Of a DNA stretch of 64,000 bases, positions 8,802 through 16,972 are shown in pieces. Location: the NCBI RefSeq assembly GCF_000585395.1, contig NZ_KK073875.1:4226600-4290599 (forward strand). The letters run 5' to 3'. The stretch's first letter is position 1. Each line of letters opens with the position of its first letter. This DNA is from Saccharibacillus sacchari DSM 19268. Its GTDB lineage: Bacteria > Bacillota > Bacilli > Paenibacillales > Paenibacillaceae. The notes beneath the pieces were generated by a model. That model was not told the origin of the DNA, searched no databases, and saw nothing but the letters and a program-made list of their open reading frames with translations. The position numbers were made by a program, and so were the translations under genes.

Positions 8802-9647
8802 ATGAACTCAAGCTTCACTATCCCCCCGAGCCGATCCGGCGACGCTCACTCGCCGATCGAACTGCGCGGTACAAGACAGTTCGCTCTGTACTCCGCCGAA
8901 GGACGCGAATATCGGATTCTGATGTCTATCCCGGATCGGGAAGCTCCCGCTTCCGGCTATCCGGTCATCTATATGCTCGACGGACACGCTACTTTCGCTA
9001 CAGTCATCGATGCTGAACGCGCCCAATCTCGCCGCGCCGAAAAAACGGGCGTTGCGCCGTCCGTCATCGTAGGCATCGGCTATCCGAGCGGGCTTCCTTT
9101 TTCCTCGGAACGCAGTTACGATTACACGTTGCCCGTCCCGGTCGAAAACCTGCCCGCTTCCCGAGACGGCAAACCTTGGCCCGAACATGGCGGAGCCGAC
9201 ATTTTTCTAACCTTTATCGAGAACGTACTAAAGCCGAAAATCGAAAGTATCCTCCCGATCGATCGCAGCCGCCAAACGCTGTTCGGCCATTCTTTCGGTG
9301 GATTATTCACGCTACATACATTATTCACCCGTCCCGAAACTTTCCGCTGCTACATCGCCGGAAGCCCTTCTTTACACTGGGCAAGACCGTTGATTGAAGA
9401 GGAAAAACAAGCCTTTATCAAAAAACTGCATACTGAAAAGCACGAGCTAAACCTCCTGATCGCCCTCGGCGAACTGGAAGGCGATCCTCCCCATCATATG
9501 GTCCAAAACGCACGCGCCCTATACGACCGTCTCGAACCGCTGCGCGAATACGGCCTGAACGTTAATTTCCGCTTATTCGAAGGCGAAAATCACGGCTCCA
9601 CCTTGCCCTCCATAGTCAGCCCGATGCTGAGAACGGCGGCTTTGTAG
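8802..9647 (+). CDS. besA: Ferric-siderophore trilactone esterase (BesA/Fes-like alpha/beta hydrolase)
   Basis: Esterase-D/Fes-type alpha/beta hydrolase of 281 residues without a signal peptide, so cytoplasmic. It is expected to cut the trilactone backbone of imported ferric bacillibactin/enterobactin and so release iron. Nucleophile Ser164 lies in GHSFGG, the catalytic His in GENHGST near residue 265, and the early strand YPVIYMLDG is typical of the family. The start ATG 8802 has AGGAGG upstream. It is divergent from btr and controlled by the candidate repeat operator at 8685-8715 and perhaps the Fur box. Function rests on family plus feu/btr context. Confidence 0.9.
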   Translation: MNSSFTIPPSRSGDAHSPIELRGTRQFALYSAEGREYRILMSIPDREAPASGYPVIYMLDGHATFATVIDAERAQSRRAEKTGVAPSVIVGIGYPSGLPFSSERSYDYTLPVPVENLPASRDGKPWPEHGGADIFLTFIENVLKPKIESILPIDRSRQTLFGHSFGGLFTLHTLFTRPETFRCYIAGSPSLHWARPLIEEEKQAFIKKLHTEKHELNLLIALGELEGDPPHHMVQNARALYDRLEPLREYGLNVNFRLFEGENHGSTLPSIVSPMLRTAAL

Positions 9648-9722
9648 ACTGCCTTCAGCAAACGCAACCATATGTTCATTCAAAGCAAGCTGAAGCTCCC
9701 TCGTTAATCGTTTTTTACATTA

Positions 9723-9757
9723 AAAAGAACAGCCAATAAATCTTTGGCTGTTCTTTC
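9723..9757. terminator. Intrinsic terminator of the esterase gene
   Basis: AAAGAACAGCCA and TGGCTGTTCTTT pair perfectly over 12 bp with A-rich and T-rich flanks, so it can act in both directions. Confidence 0.85.
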
Positions 9758-9810
9758 TGTACATTTTTCTTTTAGCTTGTCCTTTCCCTAAAGTGAAGAA
9801 GTTCATGCCC

Positions 9811-9965
9811 GTGCGTAGTCAGCGGAGAGAGAAATTCAGGTCAAAACGCCTTTGAACGCGGAAGGCCGAGGGCCTGACAAGTGAGACAGCGTTTGGTGAA
9901 GCATTTCGAAGCAATGCACTTCGGAAGCATAGGCTGGAAATTTCTCCCGCAGCGCATCCCCGCAC
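9811..9965. repeat. Dispersed nested-palindrome element, copy 2 (type II)
   Basis: Outer arms begin GTGCG and end CGCAC and include GCGGAGAGAGAAATTC against a partly matching right arm. Internal stems are AACGC/GCGTT and AGGCC/GGCCT. It shares GAAGCATTTCGAAG and AATGCACTTCGGAAGC with the other copies. It lies between convergent esterase and uvsE genes. Compared with copy 4, stem changes are paired. Confidence 0.75.
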
Positions 9966-9987
9966 CGCCCCCAACGCCTTCACTGTC

Positions 9988-10989
9988 TCACACATCAACT
10001 TCAATTTTACCCCCGCTCAAAATCTTCACGCCATCACCTTGATACGCTTCAAAATCCTTCATCAGCTGAAACAGCGCCCGATCTTTATGCTTCGCTTCCA
10101 GCATCACGTCGATCTGCGGAGACGTTTTGGCTGCTTCACGCAAGAAGTCCAGTAGCGGTCCGACCTTCACGCCGTCCGCATGACTTCGTCGATCCGTCTC
10201 GCTTTTCGGGCTGGAAGCATGAATCTTCGGCGGTAAATGCTCGCCTTCCGGTACATCTGTACGAGCGAGCGGCGACTCCCAGGTTTTCGCTACCTCCGGC
10301 CACCAGTCCGAAGCCGGTTCACCGATACTATTCGTCCAATGATGATGAATATCCAGCACCATCGGCAGACCTGTGCGTTGTGCGGCTTCCAATGTTTCGC
10401 CGACCGTGAATGTCTTATCGTCGTTTTCCAGCGTAATCCGGCTTTGTATATCCGGGTCCAGCTCTGCAAAATGCTCTACAAATCGATTGGCTGCTGTAGG
10501 CTTATCCCCGTACGCGCCGCCGATATGGATATTATTTTTCGAGCGCGCATCCAGCCCCATCGCTTTGAGCATACGGACGTGATAGCGCAGATCCCGAACC
10601 GACGACACGAGTACCTCCGGTCGCGGCGTGCTCAGCACAGTGTAGTGATCAGGGTGAAAGGACACTCTCAAATTATGCTTGCGCACATAGGCTCCAATCT
10701 CTGCAAAAGGCTCGGCCAGCGCGATAAACGGGTCCCAATCCTGGAGATCGGCATGCGTGGCAAGCGGAATCAATTTGGAGGAGAAACGATACATTTCGAT
10801 TCCTTCTGCCACATTATGTCTCAGCAGCCGCAGCGTATTATGCAGATTGACGGCAGCGATCCGTTCCAGCTCCCGCAGTCCGGCTTCGCGGTCCGGCAGC
10901 TTGGCGAAGCGTGCCATGGTCATCGTTTTCGAAGGTGAAGAATCCTGAATTTCAAGCGACATTGCGACATATCCAAAACGAACAATCAT
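9988..10989 (-). CDS. uvsE: UV DNA damage endonuclease UvsE
   Basis: TIM-barrel, metal-dependent UV damage endonuclease (UvsE/Uve1p family), 333 residues. It nicks immediately 5' of cyclobutane dimers and 6-4 photoproducts, giving an excision route independent of UvrABC. Seen are the N-terminal RFGYVAMS strand, the FHPDHYTVLS metal-ligand segment, ITLENDDKTF, the DIHHHW motif and C-terminal VMLEAKHKD, all supplying the His/Glu/Asp ligands of the metal cluster. The start ATG 10989 has AAAGGA upstream. It is monocistronic, with repeat copy 2 at its 3' end. Length and motifs fit the spore-former homologues. Confidence 0.93.
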   Translation of the reverse strand: MIVRFGYVAMSLEIQDSSPSKTMTMARFAKLPDREAGLRELERIAAVNLHNTLRLLRHNVAEGIEMYRFSSKLIPLATHADLQDWDPFIALAEPFAEIGAYVRKHNLRVSFHPDHYTVLSTPRPEVLVSSVRDLRYHVRMLKAMGLDARSKNNIHIGGAYGDKPTAANRFVEHFAELDPDIQSRITLENDDKTFTVGETLEAAQRTGLPMVLDIHHHWTNSIGEPASDWWPEVAKTWESPLARTDVPEGEHLPPKIHASSPKSETDRRSHADGVKVGPLLDFLREAAKTSPQIDVMLEAKHKDRALFQLMKDFEAYQGDGVKILSGGKIEVDV

Positions 10990-11186
10990 TAGCAGCTTCC
11001 TTTCTCATACCATGACCGCTTAAGAGGTTAGGTTACGTCCCTCGAAAACCCGCTTGAACCGTGCGTGTTTCCGATGAACGCAACCCTTAAATTTGATGCG
11101 GTCAAGTTAGTAGGTGTTCTACTTAGAACATACCGCAAAGAAGCTTGTCGGAATCAGCATGGACATGCGATCCTTTTTTCTCGAAG

Positions 11187-11215
11187 CAAAAACCCTGCCG
11201 CAAATCGCGACAGGG
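11187..11215 (-). terminator. Intrinsic terminator of the YceI-family gene
   Basis: CCCTGTCGC and GCGGCAGGG form a 9-bp stem on the minus strand, followed by TTTTTGC, about 75 bp past the stop codon. The rest of 10990-11287 shows nothing but the uvsE upstream region. Confidence 0.85.
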
Positions 11216-11287
11216 CCTTGGTATAACCTAAAGTTCCGACTTCCTCAGGAGGACATTTTGCAAGCCACCTGAAGATTTGGTTCCTGC

Positions 11288-12010
11288 TTATTTTTCAAGC
11301 GTCAGTTCCAATTGGACGTTAATATCGTTCTCTGTGCTCAGTACAACGGAGTGCGGGTTCGCCAGACCGAAGTCCTCGAAAGTTACGACCGTCGTGCCCG
11401 ACAGCAGCAATTTCCCGTCTTGGTACGAAGCTTTTGCGTCAAATGTCACAGGCTTTTCGATGCCTTTGAGCGTCAGCGTTCCGTCCAGGGTAAAGTCGTA
11501 CACTTCGCCGTCCGTCCATTCTTGCGGCAGTCCCTCGAACGCGGTTGCCGTGAATGTCGCTTGCGGGAACTGGCTCATTTGGAAATAGTCATCGCTCTTG
11601 ATATGGTCGTCGCGCTGCGCATTGCCCGAATCGATGGCATCGATCTCGATAGCGCCGCTGCCTTTCATTTGCGTCGCGTCCGCTACGTTGACATCCCAGG
11701 TTCCGCTGACTTGGTCGTCGACGAAGTTAACCGTCTCTTGGGAAGTCGTGACGGAGAAATACACTTTGGACGCGTCCGCGATGTTCCAGGTTCCGTTCAG
11801 ATCTTCTGCGGCTACTGCCGCTCCTGTACTAGCCGCTTCAGCCGTCGTGCCCGAGGTCGATTCCGTATTCGCCGCCGCTTGCGTAGGAAGCACGCTTTCG
11901 ATTTCCACGTTGTTGCCCAAATAATTCGTCATAAACGCATAAGTGGCACCGCCGCCGATCACCACGACCGCCGCCGCGGCAATAATCCAATTTCTCGCTT
12001 TTTTATTCAT
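11288..12010 (-). CDS. Membrane-anchored YceI-family lipocalin-like protein
   Basis: YceI domain protein of 240 residues, a family of antiparallel beta-barrels that bind polyisoprenoid-type lipids. Residues 8-27 are a single hydrophobic anchor (IIAAAAVVVIGGGATYAF). A Ser/Thr/Ala-rich linker runs to about residue 70, followed by the YceI barrel (GTWNIADASKVYFSV; HIKSDDYFQMSQFPQATF; LTLKGIEKPVTFDA). The anchor lacks a lipobox, so it is membrane-tethered and extracytoplasmic. ATG 12010 has AGGAGG. It is divergent from the two-component operon, which makes that system a candidate regulator, but this is only positional evidence. Confidence 0.9.
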   Translation of the reverse strand: MNKKARNWIIAAAAVVVIGGGATYAFMTNYLGNNVEIESVLPTQAAANTESTSGTTAEAASTGAAVAAEDLNGTWNIADASKVYFSVTTSQETVNFVDDQVSGTWDVNVADATQMKGSGAIEIDAIDSGNAQRDDHIKSDDYFQMSQFPQATFTATAFEGLPQEWTDGEVYDFTLDGTLTLKGIEKPVTFDAKASYQDGKLLLSGTTVVTFEDFGLANPHSVVLSTENDINVQLELTLEK

Positions 12011-12130
12011 GATTTTCTCCTCCTGTGAATCTGTTTTTCGGTATCATACCAGCCCAATGTGTCGGGAACATGTCAAAGGGCTTCTTTTGAAAATTTGTTC
12101 TCAAAATCGTTACAATTGACCTAAAAACCC

Positions 12131-12158
12131 TTGCCCTGCGCCGTTTTGTTTGTAGAAT
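12131..12158 (+). promoter_or_regulatory. Promoter of the two-component operon
   Basis: TTGCCC and TAGAAT are spaced 16 bp apart, about 70 bp upstream of the GTG start of the response regulator. Confidence 0.5.
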
Positions 12159-12229
12159 AGAAGCCAAGGATGCATACAGCCCGGAAGTCGAACATGACAA
12201 ACGGGCCGCTCCGAAGGGAGGAAACAGTC

Positions 12230-12913
12230 GTGACGACGATTTTAATTATTGAAGACCAGGAAGCGATCGCTCGCGTGCTCGCTGCCTATTTAAAAAAAGC
12301 AGGCTTCGGCGTTGAACGAGTATCCGATGGCCGATTAGCTATGCATAAGTTCGAAGAAACGCAGCCTGCCCTCGTATTGCTAGACATCATGCTTCCGGGC
12401 ATCGACGGTTGGGAGCTGCTTGCGGAAATTCGCAAACGCGGCTCATGCCCGGTCATTATGCTTACGGCGCTGGGTGACATCGATTATCGACTGAACGGGC
12501 TAAACGGCGGCGCCGATGATTATATGACCAAGCCGTTCGTACCCGAAGAGGTGGTCGCCAGGGTGAACGCCGTGCTGCGCAGACGCCCCGTATATAGCGG
12601 GACCGATGCCAGTAAAAGCTTCGGAGGTCTGCTGATCGACTCCAACGCCCAGCGGGTATCGCTCAATGGTGCAGAAGTTCCTCTTACGCCCCGGGATCTA
12701 TCGCTGCTCATGTTCTTGTCCGAACATCCGAATCGAATGTTTACGCGGGAGCAATTGATTGAACACGTATGGGGCATGGACTATGAAGGAAGCGATCGCG
12801 CAGTTGACTTGTCGATTAAAAGACTGCGTCAAGCGCTATCGCATTGGCCGCCGGAAAACGGCGAGATTCGCACTTTACGAGGAACGGGGTATCAATTTTG
12901 GATCGCAGAATGA
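12230..12913 (+). CDS. OmpR-family response regulator
   Basis: Two-component output regulator, 227 residues. The receiver has the acidic pair Glu8-Asp9, phosphoacceptor Asp52 in LVLLDIMLPG and the conserved Lys in MTKPF. The C-terminal winged helix (about 130-225) contains LTPRDLSLLMFLSEHP and the RTLRGTGYQF wing. GTG 12230 is preferred over upstream ATGs because GGAGG lies 8 nt before it and the receiver fold starts at once. Its last codons overlap the kinase start as ATGA, so the two are translationally coupled. The stimulus is unknown. The divergent yceI-type gene is a possible target. Confidence 0.92.
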   Translation: MTTILIIEDQEAIARVLAAYLKKAGFGVERVSDGRLAMHKFEETQPALVLLDIMLPGIDGWELLAEIRKRGSCPVIMLTALGDIDYRLNGLNGGADDYMTKPFVPEEVVARVNAVLRRRPVYSGTDASKSFGGLLIDSNAQRVSLNGAEVPLTPRDLSLLMFLSEHPNRMFTREQLIEHVWGMDYEGSDRAVDLSIKRLRQALSHWPPENGEIRTLRGTGYQFWIAE

Positions 12914-14337
12914 ATCATCTCAGCAAAATGCCCTGGCCGCGCAAGGATAAAAAGCCGCGTAAGCGCAGGGCAACTTCCATACTCACTTATTGGACGCTAC
13001 GCTACTTTCTGATTTTGTTCGCAGCCTTGGCGATCATTGCGGGCGGCGCTCTGTACGGCATCCGCGAGACCGCCATGGAAAATCGCTCGCGCACGGCGGC
13101 CATGCTCGGACAAGAAGTCGCCGATCGGGTGAAAAACAGCGACGGCACCGTCCACATTCCGGATAATTTGAACGCCATTTTGGACGAGCGCATGGGATTG
13201 TTCAACATGAATCTCGACGTCTGCCTATTGGTCGCCGATCCGGCAGGTAATGCTTTATTTACAAGACCGCAGATGACCGAACGGCAAGTCGAGGAGAAGC
13301 TTGATCCGAATCCGCGCTCGGGCGAGCCGGAATATCAACTGGTTCGAACGCCGATTATGGAAAACGGCGAAGAGATCGGCGGCGTGTATATCAGCCAGTT
13401 CCGGAAAACGCCGGCTTACAGCTCTCATGAACTTATGATCTTCGCCGGACTCTTCGGCGTATTGGCTTTGTCCGGCTGGTTCACGATTTATCTCCTCTCG
13501 CGCAAACTCTCCCGACCGATCCGTCGCGTAGCAGAAAGCGCAAGGCAGATTCGGAACGGTCACTACGATGTTGAATTGGAGGTCAAGACGGGCGAACGCG
13601 AACTTCTTGAGCTGGTTGACTCTTTCCGCGGAATGGCGGGACGTCTGCATCAGCTTGAAGAATGGCGCGAACTCTCCTTGGCGGGCGTCACCCACGAATT
13701 GAAAACTCCCGTCACTTCGATCAAGGGACTGGTGATGGCTGTACGGGATGATGTCGTAAGCGGTGAAGAAGCCAAAGAGTTCCTTGATATTGCTCTTCAG
13801 GAATCGAACCGCATGGAAAGAATGGTCGCCGATCTGCTGGATTACAATGCTTTTTCTTCGGGCAATGTCGAGGTACGCAGAGATCGGCTTGATCTCAAGT
13901 TGCTCGTATCGGAGATCGTTTACCAGTGGAAACTTCCCCATGAATGCGACTCGATCGAAATCGACTATGCGTTTCCTGACGAGATGGTCTATACCACAGG
14001 CGATGCGCTCCGCATCCAACAAATTGTCGTTAATCTGCTCAATAACGGAATGCAGGCCGCGCATCCGGATCGCCCTCTCCGCCTGCATATTGCCATCAGC
14101 GAATCTAACGGTCGAATCGATGTAGAGGTTGCCGACAACGGTGCGGGAATCGAAGAGTCGGATCGCGATTATATCTTCGATCGATTCTTCCGCAGCGAAA
14201 AGAAAAAACGGCAGACTCGCGGACTTGGCCTGGGTTTGACCTATAGCCGATTATTGGCACGCGCGCAGGGCGGAGAACTTCAACTACGTTCAAGCGGGCC
14301 GTCGGGGACAACTTTTTCGCTCCAACTTCCTATATAG
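12910..14337 (+). CDS. Sensor histidine kinase
   Basis: Membrane sensor kinase of 475 residues. Two transmembrane segments (about 25-52 and 175-198) bracket an extracytoplasmic sensor of roughly 120 residues. A HAMP linker follows (LSRKLSRPIRRVAESARQI), then the HisKA box with phospho-His262 in GVTHELKTPVTSIKG, and the HATPase domain with DNGAGI and RGLGLGLTYS glycine boxes. ATG 12910 overlaps the response regulator stop codon. It should phosphorylate the adjacent OmpR-type regulator. The sensor shows no recognisable ligand domain. Confidence 0.92.
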   Translation: MNHLSKMPWPRKDKKPRKRRATSILTYWTLRYFLILFAALAIIAGGALYGIRETAMENRSRTAAMLGQEVADRVKNSDGTVHIPDNLNAILDERMGLFNMNLDVCLLVADPAGNALFTRPQMTERQVEEKLDPNPRSGEPEYQLVRTPIMENGEEIGGVYISQFRKTPAYSSHELMIFAGLFGVLALSGWFTIYLLSRKLSRPIRRVAESARQIRNGHYDVELEVKTGERELLELVDSFRGMAGRLHQLEEWRELSLAGVTHELKTPVTSIKGLVMAVRDDVVSGEEAKEFLDIALQESNRMERMVADLLDYNAFSSGNVEVRRDRLDLKLLVSEIVYQWKLPHECDSIEIDYAFPDEMVYTTGDALRIQQIVVNLLNNGMQAAHPDRPLRLHIAISESNGRIDVEVADNGAGIEESDRDYIFDRFFRSEKKKRQTRGLGLGLTYSRLLARAQGGELQLRSSGPSGTTFSLQLPI

Positions 14338-14410
14338 GACATTAAACCTATTATTTTCGCGAAAAAGGTCTTACAGCTTGAACATAGAACTGCAAACATT
14401 CACATTCAAC

Positions 14411-14440
14411 GATCCGATTATTAAATCGGATCGTTTTTTT
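14411..14440 (+). terminator. Terminator of the two-component operon
   Basis: GATCCGAT and ATCGGATC form an 8-bp stem followed by a run of seven T. Confidence 0.85.
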
Positions 14441-14621
14441 ATAAGATTACGAATTTCCCTGCAATAAAACCAAATAAACCAGGCCTTCCTTCGACATTCC
14501 CGATCTCGTTTTGTGTCGAATCTGTGAAAATAGGAGGTTAATAGGTCTTGCGGACTGCGACTATAGGTAGTATTATGGGTCTACAACCTACTGAACACAT
14601 AATCCGAATGAGGTGACCCAG

Positions 14622-15032
14622 ATGACCCTTTTGGTCGATTATTGCCCAAAGTGCGGAACAATTTTCCAAAAAAACGCTCGAAACCTATGTTCTTCTTGCA
14701 GCAGCCAGATGGATCATCATCTGAACCGCTGTTTGGATCACCTGTGGATGCGCCCGCGAAGCACGACTAAAGAACTAGCCGAAGCAACCGGCGTATCGCC
14801 GACTGAGCTTCATACTTTTATCAAATCCGGACGTTTGTCCTCTTCTTCTTATTCGAATCTCACTTATCCGTGCGAGTCCTGCGGCCATGATACACGCAGC
14901 GGACGACTATGCGGTTCCTGTATGGGCGTGTTCCGCGAAGCGGGAAAACCTCAACCGGATCCCCAAGCTCCTGCGCGTCAGGTGATCGTCAAAACAACGA
15001 CGAAAATGATGTATACTTCTCGCCATCGTTAA
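14622..15032 (+). CDS. yvyF: YvyF-like flagellar-region zinc-ribbon protein
   Basis: Small protein of 136 residues resembling YvyF, which in Bacillus sits in the comF-flgM-flgK region and is thought to modulate flagellar gene expression. An N-terminal CPKCG...CSSC zinc ribbon (residues about 8-30) precedes a helical middle resembling a helix-turn-helix (TTKELAEATGVSPTELHTFI). A second CESCG...CGSC ribbon follows near residues 85-105. ATG 14622 is preferred over GTG 14613, which overlaps the AGGTGA Shine-Dalgarno. Here it is orphaned, flanked by a two-component system and a monooxygenase gene, with no flagellar genes beside it. Family identification is reasonably firm, function much less so. 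Confidence 0.75.
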   Translation: MTLLVDYCPKCGTIFQKNARNLCSSCSSQMDHHLNRCLDHLWMRPRSTTKELAEATGVSPTELHTFIKSGRLSSSSYSNLTYPCESCGHDTRSGRLCGSCMGVFREAGKPQPDPQAPARQVIVKTTTKMMYTSRHR

Positions 15033-15072
15033 ACGGCAGCCTGAATATGCGATTTCATCCATGACCTGCAAC

Positions 15073-15103
15073 CCGACTCTTTATCGAGTCGGATTTTTCT
15101 TTT
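15073..15103 (+). terminator. Terminator of the yvyF-like gene
   Basis: CCGACTC and GAGTCGG form the stem around TTTATC, followed by ATTTTTCTTTTT. Confidence 0.85.
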
Positions 15104-15145
15104 TGCAGACCGTCTCTTTCATGTCGTTCCCTTGTTCAACGCCAA

Positions 15146-15190
15146 ACAAAACGGGCCCATTCCCCTTTTCTATCCAAGGAGTAAGCCCGT
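15146..15190 (-). terminator. Terminator of the monooxygenase/ABC cluster
   Basis: On the minus strand ACGGGC pairs with GCCCGT, with an inner CTCCTT/AAGGGG stem, then TTTTGTTT. It lies 50 bp past the last gene of the cluster. Confidence 0.65.
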
Positions 15191-15240
15191 CTTATGCATG
15201 CTTTTCATTATTATGACCCTAAGCGATGAACCCTCTAAAC

Positions 15241-16293
15241 TTAGACGGCTTCGATTGACGACACTTCAGCTTGATCGGTCTCAATCTCAGTCTCGAAGTA
15301 ACTTTTCAACAACTCATACGAGTGGATACGCTTGGCAAAGTCGCGAATCGGACTGGTGACAATCAATTCCTCCACTCCGCTACGCGCAGCCGCTTCACGC
15401 AGGCGACGACCGACGCTGGCGGCCGAGCCTTTAATCAACGGTGACGGCACATGCTCAATCCGGTATTCCTCGCCTGACTGCTTGCCGAACTCCTCCGCTC
15501 GCTCCCGGTCGCCTATCGTAATTTTACGCCCGCTGGCGAGAATCGTTCGGAACAAGTCACTTTCAACCGCGATACCTTCCGCCTCCTCATCGGTGTCGGC
15601 CGCGGCGGCGGATACGGACAAGATCGACTCCGGCTGCGAACCATCCACGGATACGAATTTTTCCCGATAACGCTGCAATGCGACTTCCGCTTGATCCAGA
15701 TCGCCATTGATGAACAACGAGAATACATACGGAAGACCCAACTTGGCTGCGAGGTCCGCGCTGTCCGCGCTTGCGCCGAGCACATAGAGACGAGCAGGCT
15801 GCTCAGGCAAAGGTTCCGCACGAAGTCCTTCCAATGGATCACCTTCACCCGGGTCGATCCCATGCAGATAATTGCGCAATTCTTCAAGCTTGCCCGAGAG
15901 CGAAGCATCTTCCTCCGGTGCTCCTCTGCGCAATGCCAGCGTAGAGCGCGGCAAGCCGCCCGGCGCGCGACCTACGCCCAAATCCAGACGATTCGGCTCC
16001 AGGTTCGCCAACACGTTGAAGCTTTCCGCTACTTTGTACGGGCTGTAATGCTGAAGCATAACGCCCCCCGAGCCTACCCTAATTCGTTCCGTGGAAGCGA
16101 GCAGATAAGCAATAAGCACCTCCGGCGACGAACCCGCAACCGAACGCGAATCATGATGCTCGGATACCCAGAAACGATGATAGCCCAACGCGTCCGCACG
16201 ACGTGCCAGCTCTACCGTATAACGTAATGCCCGTTCGGGCGTATCGCCTTCAAATAATGGGGATTGATCCAAAATGCTCAGCTTAATGCCCAT
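15241..16293 (-). CDS. LLM-class flavin-dependent monooxygenase (MsnO8-like)
   Basis: Bacterial luciferase-like TIM-barrel monooxygenase of 350 residues using reduced FMN and oxygen. The N-terminus LSILDQSP, the WVSEHHDSRSVAGSSPEVLI segment and GSGGVMLQHYSPYKVAE are characteristic of the MsnO8-type subfamily. It is the last gene of a minus-strand run: binding protein, two permeases, fused ATPase, FMN reductase, this gene. The reductase presumably feeds it FMNH2. In related clusters such enzymes desulfonate or cleave organosulfur compounds; that substrate class is inference here. ATG 16293 has GGAAGAGGAG upstream. Confidence 0.88.
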   Translation of the reverse strand: MGIKLSILDQSPLFEGDTPERALRYTVELARRADALGYHRFWVSEHHDSRSVAGSSPEVLIAYLLASTERIRVGSGGVMLQHYSPYKVAESFNVLANLEPNRLDLGVGRAPGGLPRSTLALRRGAPEEDASLSGKLEELRNYLHGIDPGEGDPLEGLRAEPLPEQPARLYVLGASADSADLAAKLGLPYVFSLFINGDLDQAEVALQRYREKFVSVDGSQPESILSVSAAAADTDEEAEGIAVESDLFRTILASGRKITIGDRERAEEFGKQSGEEYRIEHVPSPLIKGSAASVGRRLREAAARSGVEELIVTSPIRDFAKRIHSYELLKSYFETEIETDQAEVSSIEAV

Positions 16294-16349
16294 ACTCTCT
16301 CCTCTTTCCTTTTCCTGATAAATGAATGGTCTAAGCGATATCTTTACAG

Positions 16350-16922
16350 CTAAACACGTACCCCGGGTAGTTCGGCAGGAACGCTTTCCCGTCTAGCGAG
16401 TTCAAGTGCCAGTTCGGACAAGGAACGTTCAAGTCGCGATTGCGTCTCCGCAGACAGGATATATCCGCCTTCGGGACGGCGCTCGATTTCCCGGTCCACG
16501 CTGTAGACGCCGCCGAGAATATTGCGCGCGGCCAGTGCGTTCAACACTGGCTTGAGCGAGTAATCGATCGATAGCAGATGCGCGATCGTTCCGCCGACGA
16601 AAATCGGAAGCACGGGTTTGTCTCGTAATCCCTCTTGAGGAATCAAATCGAGGAAAGTCTTCAGCACCCCGGAATAGGAAGCTTTGTAAACCGGGCTGGC
16701 GAAGACGACCGCGTCTGCCTCTTCGACTTTGCGCAGCGCTTCGCGAATTTCGGCTCCGGCGAAGTTGGCGGTTACGAGGTCGGCAGGCGGAAGTTCAACG
16801 ATATGCAGCAATTCGCTGGCAAACCCTTCTTCCGCCAATCTTCCCTGCAAATATTGAACCGGACCGTATAGACGGGACGATAGGCCGGGGCTTCCGGAAA
16901 CGATCAGAATTTTTTGCGTCAT
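16350..16922 (-). CDS. NADPH-dependent FMN reductase (SsuE-like)
   Basis: Flavodoxin-fold NAD(P)H:FMN reductase, 190 residues, of the SsuE type. It has the phosphate loop VSGSPGLSSR at residues 8-17, the ASPVYKASYSGVLKTFLDLIPQ flavin/dimer segment and FVGGTIAHLLSIDYSLKP. It reduces FMN for two-component flavin monooxygenases, two of which belong to this cluster. ATG 16922 has GAGGAGG upstream. It lies 50 bp after the fused ATPase gene and 56 bp before the MsnO8-like gene, consistent with one operon. The combination of SsuE with luciferase-like enzymes is typical of sulfur-starvation loci. Confidence 0.9.
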   Translation of the reverse strand: MTQKILIVSGSPGLSSRLYGPVQYLQGRLAEEGFASELLHIVELPPADLVTANFAGAEIREALRKVEEADAVVFASPVYKASYSGVLKTFLDLIPQEGLRDKPVLPIFVGGTIAHLLSIDYSLKPVLNALAARNILGGVYSVDREIERRPEGGYILSAETQSRLERSLSELALELARRESVPAELPGVRV

Positions 16923-16972
16923 GGATGATTCCTCCTCGGGTAAGTGGGATTTCTTATCAGACCGTCAATCAT

